Shown: positions 25,063 to 34,332 of the stretch, piece by piece
Numbering within the stretch: position 1 is the first letter of the stretch
Layout of the letters: every line of letters begins with the position of its first letter
Source: Tissierellia bacterium
Lineage (GTDB): Bacteria; Bacillota; Clostridia; Tissierellales; Sedimentibacteraceae
Length of the DNA: 38,460 nt
Direction of reading: 5' to 3'
Assembly: GCA_012519555.1 (NCBI GenBank)
Contig: JAAYPY010000022.1
Span: 1-38,460, forward strand
The notes under the pieces: model-generated
Told to the model about the DNA's origin: nothing
Seen by the model: only the letters and a program-made list of their open reading frames with translations
Database searches by the model: none
Translations under genes and position numbers: made by a program

Positions 25063-25944
25063 ATGATTAAAGATAATAAAGTAAGAAAAACTTTTGTAAA
25101 AGAAGCATTGGTAAATAGGAATTATTTAAGCTATAGGATAGACTTAATGCTTTTAAAGATACTTATATGTTTTGTGGTCTTTATAATAATATATTTTAAA
25201 TATTTGGATATTATTTTGTCTTTATTGTCAGCATCCTTGGTATTTGCCATTATTACATTAGTAAATAAAATTAATGTAGAAAAAAAGAACGAAAAAGGCA
25301 AGGACCTGCTGCTAAAAAGGGTCAAGAAGGGATATTTTTTATCTAAGATTGAAGAAATTAATCAAAGTGATTTTGAACTGCTTATTAAATTGTTTTTCAG
25401 CAATGAGGGATACAATAATATTATTAAAAAAGGCAGAAGCTTGTATTTGGCAGAAAAGGAAGGATACATAACCTGTATAAAGATATTTAAGCTTTATGAC
25501 GGAACAGAAGTTGAAAAACTAGATATAAGAAGCCTGTTAACTTTTATGGGAAACAGTAATATTAGAAAAGGTTTTTTGGTTACTACATGCAGTTTAAGTG
25601 AAGATGCGGCTGATCTTATTGACAAGTTTAAAGATAAATTCGAAATAACCATAATCGATATTGAGGGTATGTATAGTTTAGCTGACAAGTACAATATGCT
25701 GCCGGAAGAGCCCTTTTTTTATAAAATGTTAAATGAAGAAAAGGCTGTTACAAAAAAGGATGTCAAGGATAATATGCTGAGTATTAGAAAGGTATATTCA
25801 TATGTTGCAGCTTCAATCTTCTTTTATATGTCTTCCGTCTGGATGCCTGAAAACAGATTAGTCATATATATTTCATATTTCTTTATAGTATTGACAATTA
25901 TTAACATTATATATTTTTTAGCAGACAAATATATAGACAGATAA
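25063..25944 (+). CDS. Membrane protein with degenerate Mrr-like (PD-(D/E)XK) domain
   Basis: A 293-residue protein. Two hydrophobic segments (about residues 28-46 and 50-66) lead into a cytoplasmic domain from ~95 to 225, and two more segments lie near 248-262 and 268-285. The soluble domain begins SDFELLIKLFFSNEGY and continues with AEKEGYITCIKIFK, a KGFLVTTCSLSEDAADL stretch and ITIIDIEGMYSLA. This is the order of Mrr_cat/restriction-endonuclease-like domains. The usual catalytic Asp before the AEK strand is replaced in GRSLYLAEKEG, and the Q-x-K strand reads CIK. Cleavage activity is doubtful. A GAGGTGA ribosome-binding site precedes the ATG. Function unknown. Confidence 0.65.
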   Translation: MIKDNKVRKTFVKEALVNRNYLSYRIDLMLLKILICFVVFIIIYFKYLDIILSLLSASLVFAIITLVNKINVEKKNEKGKDLLLKRVKKGYFLSKIEEINQSDFELLIKLFFSNEGYNNIIKKGRSLYLAEKEGYITCIKIFKLYDGTEVEKLDIRSLLTFMGNSNIRKGFLVTTCSLSEDAADLIDKFKDKFEITIIDIEGMYSLADKYNMLPEEPFFYKMLNEEKAVTKKDVKDNMLSIRKVYSYVAASIFFYMSSVWMPENRLVIYISYFFIVLTIINIIYFLADKYIDR

Positions 25945-26044
25945 AGATTATTCACACTTTATGTGGTTGGAAAAAAATATAAAAAAGATTATTTACTTGA
26001 TTTTAGGGTATATCATATATAAATATATATGAAGGAGATAATAT

Positions 26045-26806
26045 ATGAATACGGATAATTTAATGATACAAAGACAGTTAGCTCACAGAACAATTCGTGA
26101 ATTTAAGGATGAAAGAATACCCCAAGAAGTGTTTGCTCAATTAATTGAAGTTGCGAGACGAACTCCAACATCAAACGGAATGCAGGCAAGTTCCATAATC
26201 CGAGTGACTGATCCCGAAAAAAGAAATGAAATTGCAGCTGTATGTAAACAGGAATATGTAGCAAGAGCACCAGAATTGTTAATTTTTCTTGTCGACCAAT
26301 ACAGAAATTACAAAATTGCAGAGGATAAGGGCGGCTATGAACCAAGCGCCAGGGATATGGACAGATTCTTCCAAGGTTTTACCGATGCTTGCTTAACTGC
26401 CCAAAATATAACTAATGCAGCTGAAGCATATGATTTAGGGGTAGTATTTTTGGGAAGTATTTTAAATGACGCAGAAAAAATAATTAAAATATTAGAGCTG
26501 CCTGAGCTGACTATGCCCGTTGTAGGACTTGGAATCGGATATCCCAATCAAAATCCCCAGCTTAAACCAAGAATGAGCATGGAGCTTCGATTATTTGAAA
26601 ATACTTATAAGATATTTGATAATTACCTTGAAGAAATCAAAGAATATGACATTGAAATGCAGACCTATTATGATTTAAGAGACGCAAACAAAAGAGTGGA
26701 CAGCTTCAGTAATCAGGTTGTTACAAGACTCAAGAATCTAATACCTAAGCGCTCAGACATGTTGAAAATAATGAAAAGACAAGGATTCGATCTGAACATT
26801 GATTAA
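26045..26806 (+). CDS. NADPH-dependent FMN nitroreductase, NfsA-like
   Basis: A flavin reductase of 253 residues, the size of NfsA/Frp enzymes. The N-terminal HRTIREFKDERIP and the RRTPTSNGMQASS motif bind FMN phosphate. GVVFLGSILND and VVGLGIGYP form the core. The C-terminal tail with KRVDSFSN is where NfsA enzymes bind NADPH. Likely substrates are quinones or nitroaromatics, in a detoxifying or redox-balancing role. GAAGGAGA stands 8 bases before the ATG. It is probably a single-gene unit with no functional link to its neighbours. Confidence 0.88.
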   Translation: MNTDNLMIQRQLAHRTIREFKDERIPQEVFAQLIEVARRTPTSNGMQASSIIRVTDPEKRNEIAAVCKQEYVARAPELLIFLVDQYRNYKIAEDKGGYEPSARDMDRFFQGFTDACLTAQNITNAAEAYDLGVVFLGSILNDAEKIIKILELPELTMPVVGLGIGYPNQNPQLKPRMSMELRLFENTYKIFDNYLEEIKEYDIEMQTYYDLRDANKRVDSFSNQVVTRLKNLIPKRSDMLKIMKRQGFDLNID

Positions 26807-26830
26807 TGTCTCCGGCGATTAATTTTTTTG

Positions 26831-26859
26831 TTGTATTTTTAACTAATTTATATTATAAT
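26831..26859 (+). promoter_or_regulatory. Promoter of the pduL-like gene
   Basis: TTGTAT (26831-26836), a 17-base spacer and perfect TATAAT (26854-26859) lie 31 bases upstream of the start codon. Confidence 0.65.
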
Positions 26860-26889
26860 TCTTCTATAGATTAATTTACGGAGGATGTT

Positions 26890-27468
26890 ATGAAATTTAA
26901 TGCTACAGTCGGACTGTCAAATAAACACGTTCATTTGAGCAAGGAACATATTGATATACTTTTCGGAGAAGGTCATGAGCTTACACCCATTAAGGATTTA
27001 AGCCAGCCGGGACAATTTGCTTGTGATGAAAAGGTTGATTTGGTAGGACCTAAAAGAACAATCAAAGGCGTAAGAATTTTGGGACCCGCAAGAAAAGAAA
27101 CTCAGGTTGAAATATCATTATCTGATGGATTTACTTTAGGTATTGCAGAAGTTCCCGTAAGAGACTCAGGAAAAATTGAAGGAACACCCGGACTTAAACT
27201 AGTAGGACCTAAAGGCGAAGTGGAGCTTGAAAAAGGTGTTATTGCTGCAGCAAGACATATACATATGCATACATCAGATGCAGAAAAATATGGTCTTAAG
27301 GACAAAGATATAGTACAGGTAAAGGTAAATGGTCAAAGAGGTCTTACTTTTGACAATGTATTAGTAAGAGTAAATGATGAATATGCATTAGACATGCACG
27401 TCGATATAGAAGAAGGAAATGCAGCAGGACTTAAAAATGGTGATGAAGTAGAAGTAATAATTCAGTAG
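26890..27468 (+). CDS. pduL: Phosphate acyltransferase PduL-type
   Basis: Interconverts acyl-CoA and acyl phosphate (propanoyl or acetyl), and is structurally unrelated to Pta. It has 192 residues. The tandem beta-barrel signature is clear: zinc-binding GLSNKHVHLS near the N terminus, LSQPGQFACDEKV, GPARKETQVEIS and RHIHMHTSDAEKYGL. There is no N-terminal encapsulation helix, and no microcompartment shell genes are nearby, so it should be a cytosolic housekeeping form making acetyl phosphate. GGAGG precedes the ATG. Own promoter and own terminator. Confidence 0.93.
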   Translation: MKFNATVGLSNKHVHLSKEHIDILFGEGHELTPIKDLSQPGQFACDEKVDLVGPKRTIKGVRILGPARKETQVEISLSDGFTLGIAEVPVRDSGKIEGTPGLKLVGPKGEVELEKGVIAAARHIHMHTSDAEKYGLKDKDIVQVKVNGQRGLTFDNVLVRVNDEYALDMHVDIEEGNAAGLKNGDEVEVIIQ

Positions 27469-27494
27469 GCAACATAAAATAAATTATGTTAACT

Positions 27495-27526
27495 AAAGCA
27501 GAGGATAAATAATCTTCTGCTTTTTT
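27495..27526 (+). terminator. Rho-independent terminator of pduL
   Basis: AAAGCAGAGGAT (27495-27506) pairs with ATCTTCTGCTTT (27512-27523) with one G-T pair and a five-base loop, and runs into TTTTTT. Confidence 0.85.
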
Positions 27527-27527
27527 G

Positions 27528-27557
27528 TTGTTTTACATAGATATTAAATGGTATAAT
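27528..27557 (+). promoter_or_regulatory. Candidate promoter of the YgiQ-type gene
   Basis: A perfect TATAAT at 27552-27557 with a weak TTGTTT at 27528-27533 (18-base spacer), 27 bases upstream of the start codon and directly after the pduL terminator. Confidence 0.4.
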
Positions 27558-27584
27558 AAAAATACTAGATTTCTTGGAGGAACT

Positions 27585-29369
27585 ATGGATTTTTTACCTA
27601 TTAATAAAGAAGATATGAAAAAAAGAGGATGGTATGAATGCGATTTTGTTTTTGTTACAGGAGATGCCTATGTTGACCATTCTTCATTTGCTGCAGCCGT
27701 CTTGTCAAGAGTATTGGAGAGATTTGGTTACAAAGTCGGAATAATATCTCAGCCTGATTGGAAGGAGCTGTCTGCTTTCAAAATCTTAGGCAAACCGCGC
27801 CTGGCCTTTCTTGTTAACTCAGGGAATATAGATTCAATGGTTAATCATTATACGACATTTAAGAAAAAAAGACATACCGATGCTTATTCTCCGGGAGGCA
27901 AAGCAGGATTAAGGCCTGACAGAGCCGTTACAGTATATTCCAATCGCATAAGAGAAGCATACAAGGATGTTCCCATAATTATAGGCGGTATTGAAGCAAG
28001 TTTAAGAAGATTAAGCCATTATGACTATTGGAACGATAGTGTAAAAAGGTCTGTATTATTGGATTCAGGTGCCGATATATTGGTATACGGCATGGGAGAA
28101 AAACCTCTGATTGAAATTGCAGAAGCATTGGAATCCGGCATTCCTGTTGAAGAAATAACATTCATAAAGGGGACCGTCTATAAAACTAAAGACAAAGAGC
28201 GTCCATACGACCCAATTTTTTTACCTACCTATAAGGAAGTTGTATCTTCAAAGAAAAAGTATGCAGAAAGCTTTAAAATACAATATGAAAACACCGACTC
28301 CAAAAGTGCAAGGACCTTGGCGGAGCAGTATGATACAGTATATGTGGTTCAAAATCCACCAATGGATCCATTATCAGAGCAAGAATTAGACGATATCTAT
28401 GACATGGATTATATGATGGACTACCATCCTATATATAAAGATTTGGGAGTGCCTGCACTTAATGAAGTAAAATTCAGTATTGTCAGTGTCAGGGGGTGTT
28501 TTGGAGGCTGCAGTTTTTGCTCTCTTAATTTCCATCAAGGAAGAATAATTCAAAAAAGAAGCCATGAGTCAATATTAAATGAAGTTGAGAAGATGAAGAC
28601 AAACAAAGACTTTAAGGGTTATATACATGATGTGGGGGGACCTACCGCAAATTTTAGAATTAAAGCTTGTAAAAAGCAGGAAAAGCACGGAGCCTGCATT
28701 AACAAAGAATGCTTAACACCGACTAAGTGTAAAAATTTGCAGGTAGATCATAGTGATTATATAGAATTATTGAGAAAGATCAGAAAGATTGGAGGTATTA
28801 AAAAAGTTTTTATTCGTTCAGGCATAAGATATGATTATGCCATATATGATGATAATGATGACTTCATAGAAGAATTGTGCAAATACCATGTCAGCGGACA
28901 ATTGAGAACTGCTCCCGAGCATGTTTCGGAATCAGTTTTAAAACTCATGGGTAAACCTTCAATAATAACATACAATAAGTTTGTGGAGAAATTTAATGAT
29001 ATAAACAAAAAGATAAAAAAAGAGCAATATATAGTACCTTATTTTATATCATCCCATCCCGGTTCTCGCTTGAAAGATGCCATAGAGTTAGCCGAATATA
29101 TAAGGGATATGGGTCATATGCCAGAGCAGGTTCAGGACTTTTATCCAACGCCGGGAACACTGTCAACATGTATGTATTATACCGGCTTTAATCCTTTAAC
29201 TAATGAAGAAGTGTATGTTCCAAAGGATAAAGAAGAGAGAAGAATGCAAAGGGCTTTGCTTCAATATTCAAAAAAGGTAAATTATGAGCTAGTTTTAAAA
29301 GCACTAAAAAAAGAAAAGAGGTATGATTTAATCGGAAAGGGACCAAAAGCATTAATAAAGATGCCCTAA
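27585..29369 (+). CDS. YgiQ family radical SAM protein
   Basis: A 594-residue member of the UPF0313/YgiQ family, a widespread but uncharacterised radical SAM group. The N-terminal domain contains [16 protein letters not shown] and [11 protein letters not shown]. The 4Fe-4S motif is C305-FGG-C309-SF-C312. [10 protein letters not shown] and a C-terminal [16 protein letters not shown] region are family hallmarks. GGAGG lies 4 bases before the ATG at 27585; the frame is open upstream to 27525 inside the pduL terminator, which is not a plausible start. The stop codon falls inside a short sequence also found at 21803. No functional link to the radical SAM block is seen. Confidence 0.92.
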   Translation: MDFLPINKEDMKKRGWYECDFVFVTGDAYVDHSSFAAAVLSRVLERFGYKVGIISQPDWKELSAFKILGKPRLAFLVNSGNIDSMVNHYTTFKKKRHTDAYSPGGKAGLRPDRAVTVYSNRIREAYKDVPIIIGGIEASLRRLSHYDYWNDSVKRSVLLDSGADILVYGMGEKPLIEIAEALESGIPVEEITFIKGTVYKTKDKERPYDPIFLPTYKEVVSSKKKYAESFKIQYENTDSKSARTLAEQYDTVYVVQNPPMDPLSEQELDDIYDMDYMMDYHPIYKDLGVPALNEVKFSIVSVRGCFGGCSFCSLNFHQGRIIQKRSHESILNEVEKMKTNKDFKGYIHDVGGPTANFRIKACKKQEKHGACINKECLTPTKCKNLQVDHSDYIELLRKIRKIGGIKKVFIRSGIRYDYAIYDDNDDFIEELCKYHVSGQLRTAPEHVSESVLKLMGKPSIITYNKFVEKFNDINKKIKKEQYIVPYFISSHPGSRLKDAIELAEYIRDMGHMPEQVQDFYPTPGTLSTCMYYTGFNPLTNEEVYVPKDKEERRMQRALLQYSKKVNYELVLKALKKEKRYDLIGKGPKALIKMP

Positions 29370-29426
29370 CCCCATTTTGCCCTAAGACCGGTTCGATTGC
29401 TTAATGTAATTTTAATATTTAATTTC

Positions 29427-29455
29427 TTGCAAAATCTTTCATAGTAAGATAGAAT
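29427..29455 (+). promoter_or_regulatory. Promoter of the capA-like gene
   Basis: TTGCAA (29427-29432), a 17-base spacer and TAGAAT (29450-29455) lie 31 bases upstream of the start codon. It may also serve cdaA, cdaR and the activator gene downstream. Confidence 0.55.
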
Positions 29456-29485
29456 TAAAATGTAATTTATTTAAAGAGGTAGTAT

Positions 29486-30748
29486 ATGAACAGAAAATAT
29501 AGACGACGTAAAAAAAGAATTAAATTAATGTCATGGTCATTCTTACTATTGATCGGAGTATTAGCAGCTTCTTTTGTTGTAAACGGTTTTGGAAAGGACG
29601 AGAAAAAAGAAAAGCCATCTATAGAAGAGCCGGCAGAACAAGTCGGAGAAGAAACAACAAATGAACTTAAGGAGCAGCAGCCTGAACCTGATGTATCTAT
29701 AAGAATTAGGGCTACGGGAGATATAATGTTTCATCCCTCACAATTAGAGGGAGCATATGATTATACAACAAATACATATAATTTTGAAAATAGTTTTAAA
29801 GCAATAAAGGATATTATCCAGGAAGCAGATATAGCTCTTGCTAATTTTGAAGGAACGACTGCTGGAAATGAAGTATACAGCTATCAAGGTTATCCCTTGT
29901 TCAATGCTCCGGATGAAGCATTGGATGCTATAAAAAATGCAGGATTTGACATATTAGCAACCGCAAACAATCATAGCCTTGATACAAGAAAAGCCGGTAT
30001 TATCAGGACAATTGAGCAAATCAAAGCTAGGGGAATGGAGCCCATCGGAACCTTCAAAGAAAAACCTGAAACAAGGGTTTTAATTAAAGAAGTTAAGGGT
30101 ATAAAGCTTGCATTTCTAGCATATACGGAAATGGTAAATGGTCTTGAGTCAGTCCTTAGTACTGAGGAGCTGGATACAATGGTTAATATTATTAACGAGA
30201 CAAAAATGAAAGAAGATATAACTTATGCAAAAGAACAAAATGCTGATATGATAATTGCAGTCTTACATTGGGGAGATGAGTATTCAAGAATTCAAGCACA
30301 AAGACAGGAAATTTTGGCTGATATGCTTTTCAGGTCTGGCGTAGATATAATATTGGGAAGTCATCCTCATGTTATTCAACCAACGCAAACATTGGAATAT
30401 GAAGGTAAAACTAAATTTATAGCATATTCAATGGGCAATTTTATATCAAATCAAAGGGTTGAAACCTTAGTTCCTTACGGTCTTACAGAGCATGTTTCAA
30501 AGTATACCGAAGATGGAATTATCATAGACATTGAAATAGAGAAAAAGGGTGATACAAAAGAAGTAACGATTAAAAACATAAATTACATACCCTTATGGGT
30601 TTATAAGGGCTTTAAAGAAAACGGCGCTGCGGAGCATGTTGTTTATCCAATAATGGATTATATCGAAAGTGCAGAATTAGATGAGGATTCAAAGGCAAGA
30701 ATGAACAGGTCCTATGCTGATACAATGGCGCAAATGAACAGTGAATGA
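29486..30748 (+). CDS. CapA family metallophosphatase-like membrane-anchored protein
   Basis: A 420-residue protein with a very basic start and one transmembrane anchor (about residues 13-33). An acidic low-complexity linker follows, then an extracellular PGA_cap (CapA) domain. Metallophosphatase-type motifs are ATGDIMFH, ALANFEG, TANNHSLD, LHWGDEY and GSHPHVIQ. Such proteins are linked to poly-gamma-glutamate synthesis or cell-wall metabolism. No capB/capC genes are nearby, so a wall- or envelope-related role is more likely than capsule. The cdaA start lies 14 bases downstream of its stop. Confidence 0.85.
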   Translation: MNRKYRRRKKRIKLMSWSFLLLIGVLAASFVVNGFGKDEKKEKPSIEEPAEQVGEETTNELKEQQPEPDVSIRIRATGDIMFHPSQLEGAYDYTTNTYNFENSFKAIKDIIQEADIALANFEGTTAGNEVYSYQGYPLFNAPDEALDAIKNAGFDILATANNHSLDTRKAGIIRTIEQIKARGMEPIGTFKEKPETRVLIKEVKGIKLAFLAYTEMVNGLESVLSTEELDTMVNIINETKMKEDITYAKEQNADMIIAVLHWGDEYSRIQAQRQEILADMLFRSGVDIILGSHPHVIQPTQTLEYEGKTKFIAYSMGNFISNQRVETLVPYGLTEHVSKYTEDGIIIDIEIEKKGDTKEVTIKNINYIPLWVYKGFKENGAAEHVVYPIMDYIESAELDEDSKARMNRSYADTMAQMNSE

Positions 30749-30762
30749 TATGGGGGATATTT

Positions 30763-31602
30763 ATGTATGATATTATGAATCGTATCAGATTAATAATTTC
30801 TAATGTGGGTTTAAATACCTTGGTAGATATAGGCATTGTTTACTATGTTCTTTATCACGGATATATTTTGATTAGAGATATGAGAGCAAAACAATTGGTT
30901 AAGGGTATTGTGCTTTTAGTTGCATTAATTCCTATATCCAGTATATTTGACTTATACATGGTGGAGTTTATTTTAAGCAATACCTTTCAGGTTGGATTAA
31001 TTGCCTTGGTTATAGTTTTCCAGCCTGAAATCAGAAAAGCTCTTGAATATTTGGGAAGAACCTCCTTTACCTTATCAAATGTTGAAAAAACAAATGAAAC
31101 TTCAAGAGAAATAATAAAAGAAATCATATCTGCAATAACTTCTCTTTCAAGACAAAAAATAGGAGCTTTAATTATATTTGAAAAGCAAATCGGGCTTAAT
31201 GATATAATTGAAAGCGGAACTAAAATTAATGCAAATATCTCCAGCGGACTACTAATAAATATTTTTATTCCAAACACTCCCCTTCATGACGGAGCAGTTA
31301 TTATAAAGGATTATACAATTAAGGCAGCAGGATGTTTTTTACCCCTTACTGAAAACAATCTGCTTAGCAAGGATATAGGGACAAGGCATAGAGCTGCAAT
31401 AGGGATGACTGAAAGATCGGATTCAATAGCCTTGATAGTGTCGGAAGAAACAGGATATATTTCTTATGCTGTGGAAGGAAGGCTTTACAGGAATATTCAA
31501 AATGAAGAACTTCAAACATTGTTGTCTGATATTTATATAGAAAACGAAAAGATGAGTATTATAGATAAATGGAGAAACAGAAATGAAGATAAAAAACGAT
31601 AA
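30763..31602 (+). CDS. cdaA: Diadenylate cyclase CdaA (c-di-AMP synthase)
   Basis: A membrane-bound enzyme that makes c-di-AMP from two ATP; 279 residues. Three N-terminal transmembrane helices occupy about residues 12-95. The DAC domain follows with LHD176GA and GTR208HR, the two catalytic motifs. GGGGGA lies 6 bases before the ATG at 30763. An upstream ATG at 30745 overlaps the previous stop but lacks a ribosome-binding site. cdaR starts inside the end of this gene, with a 20-base overlap. c-di-AMP controls potassium and osmotic balance and wall homeostasis in Firmicutes. Confidence 0.95.
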   Translation: MYDIMNRIRLIISNVGLNTLVDIGIVYYVLYHGYILIRDMRAKQLVKGIVLLVALIPISSIFDLYMVEFILSNTFQVGLIALVIVFQPEIRKALEYLGRTSFTLSNVEKTNETSREIIKEIISAITSLSRQKIGALIIFEKQIGLNDIIESGTKINANISSGLLINIFIPNTPLHDGAVIIKDYTIKAAGCFLPLTENNLLSKDIGTRHRAAIGMTERSDSIALIVSEETGYISYAVEGRLYRNIQNEELQTLLSDIYIENEKMSIIDKWRNRNEDKKR

Positions 31603-32821
31603 ATTAGTAATTCAAATTACCTGTCTTATTGTTGCCATTGTACTATGGATGACTGTAATGCTTGTAACTAATCAAACTCTTGAACAATCATACCCAAATG
31701 TATCTATAACTATAAGAAATTTATCTGCCTTGGAAAATTCAAATTTAGTAATGATGAATCCGGACAAGGAAAACATTACAGTGACAGTAAAGGCAACCGG
31801 ATTAACAGAACAATTAAACAGTATCAGCAGCAGAGACTTTACCGCATATATAGATGTTCTAGGCTTTAAAGAAGGAGTAACAAATGCAAAAGTAGAAGTT
31901 GTCGGACCGAGCGGTGTCGATATAGTAGGTGTATACCCTCAGCAAATAGCCTGCAACATAGAAGGAGTAATATCTAAGGTAATGGATGTTACAGTTCAAT
32001 TTGATGGAATGCATGCTAATAACTATTACAGGGCACAAACAATGTTCAGCCCGTCATCCGTAAAGATAACAGGGCCGAGAAGTGTTGTAAATTCTGCAGA
32101 TAAAGCAGTGGCTACAATAAATATAGAAGGAGCTGTTGATGATGTGATTAAAACTGTTCCTGTAAGGATATATGATGATACGGATACTGAAATATTCTTA
32201 TCTGCTCCAATAGGAAATGTAAAAGTTACAGTTCCAATATACCCGACTAAATATGTTGCACTTGAGCCTTCGGTAGTCGGAGTTCCCGAAGAAGGATATG
32301 AATTGGTTGATGTGACAGTAAAACCGGAAAGGGTGAGGATAGCTGCAGAGCAGGATGTTTTAGATACAATAAAGGTACTAAATTTAGAAGAGCTTGATAT
32401 TACCGGTGCATACAACAATATACTATCAGTCAGAAGCATATTGGATGCAGAAGGGTTGATATTATTGGACATGGCATCAAAACCGGTTGTAAATGCCATA
32501 GTGGAAAAAATCATAGAAAGAGAATTTACCTTCAGCTATGATGATATTCAGTTTATTAACAAAAAAGAGAACAGTGATGTAATTCTTGAAGAAAGGGATG
32601 AAGAAATTACTGTAACCGTGCGGGGAACGTCAACCTTAGTTAATGAATTGGAAAAAAGCGATTTAATTCTAACTTCAGATTTATCTGATACGGTTACAGG
32701 TGTAAATACTGTTAATTTACAATGTGTTTCTGAATTTTCCTTCAAGGAAATCATACTGAGTACAGAAACCGTAACCTTGGAAATTGTAGAAGGATCTTTA
32801 AGACCTCAGAAAGAGGAATAA
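31583..32821 (+). CDS. cdaR: CdaR, YbbR-domain regulator of CdaA
   Basis: A 412-residue protein with an N-terminal signal anchor (about residues 9-30) and an extracytoplasmic part of repeated YbbR domains. Recurrent segments such as VTVKATG, VRIYDDTD and VTVRGTST, each ending a beta-rich unit of ~85 residues, indicate about four copies. CdaR binds and modulates CdaA at the membrane. The gene overlaps cdaA by 20 bases. In many Firmicutes glmM follows; here a sigma-54 activator follows instead, 3 bases after the stop. Confidence 0.92.
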   Translation: MKIKNDKLVIQITCLIVAIVLWMTVMLVTNQTLEQSYPNVSITIRNLSALENSNLVMMNPDKENITVTVKATGLTEQLNSISSRDFTAYIDVLGFKEGVTNAKVEVVGPSGVDIVGVYPQQIACNIEGVISKVMDVTVQFDGMHANNYYRAQTMFSPSSVKITGPRSVVNSADKAVATINIEGAVDDVIKTVPVRIYDDTDTEIFLSAPIGNVKVTVPIYPTKYVALEPSVVGVPEEGYELVDVTVKPERVRIAAEQDVLDTIKVLNLEELDITGAYNNILSVRSILDAEGLILLDMASKPVVNAIVEKIIEREFTFSYDDIQFINKKENSDVILEERDEEITVTVRGTSTLVNELEKSDLILTSDLSDTVTGVNTVNLQCVSEFSFKEIILSTETVTLEIVEGSLRPQKEE

Positions 32822-32824
32822 GAA

Positions 32825-34204
32825 ATGGTAAAAATTAATTTTAACAGCATGGATTATCAAGGATTGTTAGAAGCGGTTTTTCTTGCCACACAGGATGCTA
32901 TAAGTGTTGTGGATGAAAAAGGCGAGCATATATTGGTAAATCCTGCATATACAAGGATAACAGGTATCGAAAATGATGATATAATAGGGAAAAATGCTCT
33001 TTTTGACATTGAAGATGGTGAAGAAAGCGTGCATATGAAAGTGCTTTCAACCAAAAAACCTGTGGAAAACACTAAGTTAAAATTAAGACCCAGCGGTAAA
33101 ACTGTTGTAGCTCAAGCTGCACCCATAATTGTCAATGGTGAAATGAAGGGAAGCGTTGCTGTTCTACATGATATTTCTACAATAAAGGACTTGACGGACA
33201 AATTAGAGGAAGCTGAAAAAAAATTAAGACAGCTAACTTATAAATATAAGCCGGAAGATATAATAGGACGCTCAAAAGCCATAAATGAAGTGAGAAAACT
33301 TATAGAAAAAGCTGCAAAGGTCCCTGCAACAGTTCTTTTAAGAGGTGAAAGCGGTACGGGAAAGGAATTGTTCGCTAATTCAATACATGCCCAAAGCTCT
33401 CGCTCACACAAAAACTTTGTAAGGGTAAATTGTGCAGCCTTGTCTGATTCCTTGCTGGAAAGCGAGCTCTTCGGATATGACGAGGGCTCATTTACCGGAG
33501 CATTGAAGGGAGGCAAGAAAGGACTCTTTGAAGAAGCAAATAAGGGCACCATCTTTCTTGATGAAATATCTGAAATAAGTTTAAATACACAAGCAAAACT
33601 TTTAAGGGTTCTTCAGGAAAAAGAAATAATGCGGGTTGGAAGCAATAAGAATATTCCCATAGATGTGAGAGTAATTGCTGCTACAAATGCAGATTTGTCT
33701 AAGGCTGTTCGTGATGGAAAATTCAGAGAAGACTTATTTTACAGATTGAGCATACTTCCCATATACATACCTCCTCTGCGCGATAGGATGGAAGATATTC
33801 CTTTGTTAACCAAAAGCTTTATTGCAAAGTTCAATGATGAATACGGAAGGAATATTGTTGATATATCAGATGAAGCATTGATGGTTTTAAAGTCCCATGA
33901 TTGGCCGGGTAATGTAAGGGAATTGGAAAATATAATAGGCCGAGCTATTATATATATGAATATAAACGAAAGGATTATTGATACAATACATTTGCCTCAT
34001 TTGAATAAAAAGAAATATACTGAAGAAGTGGTAACAATTAATGAAGAGGTCCATAGCTTGGATAATGTTTTGAATAAAGCAGAATCTGAATATATCAATA
34101 AAGTATATTTGAGATTTAATAAAAATAAAACCCGTACCGCAAAGGAGTTGGGAATATCTTTAAGGTCCTTATATTATAAAATGGAGAAGTACGGTATTTC
34201 CTGA
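32825..34204 (+). CDS. PAS-domain sigma-54-dependent activator
   Basis: An enhancer-binding protein of 459 residues. A PAS sensor domain (about residues 12-120; DAISVVDEKGEHILVNPAY) is followed by a short coiled coil. The AAA+ domain (about 147-375) has Walker A G174ESGTGKE, the sigma-54-contact loop GSFTGA (residues 221-226; Ser replaces the usual Ala), Walker B TIFLDEI and the R-finger region FREDLFYRL. A Fis-type helix-turn-helix ends the protein (NKTRTAKELGISLRSLYYKM). It starts 3 bases after cdaR, so it is co-transcribed with cdaA/cdaR. Its probable target is the ptb-buk-vor operon directly downstream, whose promoter is of the sigma-54 type. The PAS ligand is unknown. Confidence 0.93.
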   Translation: MVKINFNSMDYQGLLEAVFLATQDAISVVDEKGEHILVNPAYTRITGIENDDIIGKNALFDIEDGEESVHMKVLSTKKPVENTKLKLRPSGKTVVAQAAPIIVNGEMKGSVAVLHDISTIKDLTDKLEEAEKKLRQLTYKYKPEDIIGRSKAINEVRKLIEKAAKVPATVLLRGESGTGKELFANSIHAQSSRSHKNFVRVNCAALSDSLLESELFGYDEGSFTGALKGGKKGLFEEANKGTIFLDEISEISLNTQAKLLRVLQEKEIMRVGSNKNIPIDVRVIAATNADLSKAVRDGKFREDLFYRLSILPIYIPPLRDRMEDIPLLTKSFIAKFNDEYGRNIVDISDEALMVLKSHDWPGNVRELENIIGRAIIYMNINERIIDTIHLPHLNKKKYTEEVVTINEEVHSLDNVLNKAESEYINKVYLRFNKNKTRTAKELGISLRSLYYKMEKYGIS

Positions 34205-34205
34205 C

Positions 34206-34223
34206 CTTGCAAAATGTTGCAAG
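34206..34223. promoter_or_regulatory. Candidate enhancer site 1 of the ptb operon
   Basis: A perfect inverted repeat, CTTGCAA-N4-TTGCAAG, starts 2 bases after the activator stop and 110 bases upstream of the -24 box. It lacks a T-run. Confidence 0.6.
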
Positions 34224-34234
34224 AATTTTACTTC

Positions 34235-34266
34235 CTTGAAAAATTTTGCATGCAAGAATTTTCAAG
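34235..34266. promoter_or_regulatory. Candidate enhancer site 2 of the ptb operon
   Basis: A 32-base dyad: CTTGAAAAATT on the left and AATTTTCAAG on the right surround the palindrome TTGCATGCAA (34246-34255). The TTGCA half-site is shared with site 1, as expected for a pair of activator binding sites. Confidence 0.55.
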
Positions 34267-34292
34267 ATATGCTATTGGAAGATTTTGTATAT

Positions 34293-34326
34293 ACAAATCG
34301 TTGAAGTTTCAACGATTTGTTTTTTT
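34293..34326 (+). terminator. Terminator between the activator gene and the ptb promoter
   Basis: ACAAATCGTTGAA (34293-34305) pairs with TTCAACGATTTGT (34308-34320) and runs into seven T. It insulates the ptb operon from the cda/activator operon and sits between enhancer sites and promoter. Confidence 0.85.
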
Positions 34327-34332
34327 AATATC

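Noticed and set aside
26798-26830. Terminator after the nitroreductase gene
   Set aside because: Only a six-pair AT stem precedes the T-run, so termination is uncertain.
32026-32514. 162-codon minus-strand frame inside cdaR
   Set aside because: Serine/threonine-rich shadow of the plus-strand YbbR repeats; no ribosome-binding site and no domain.
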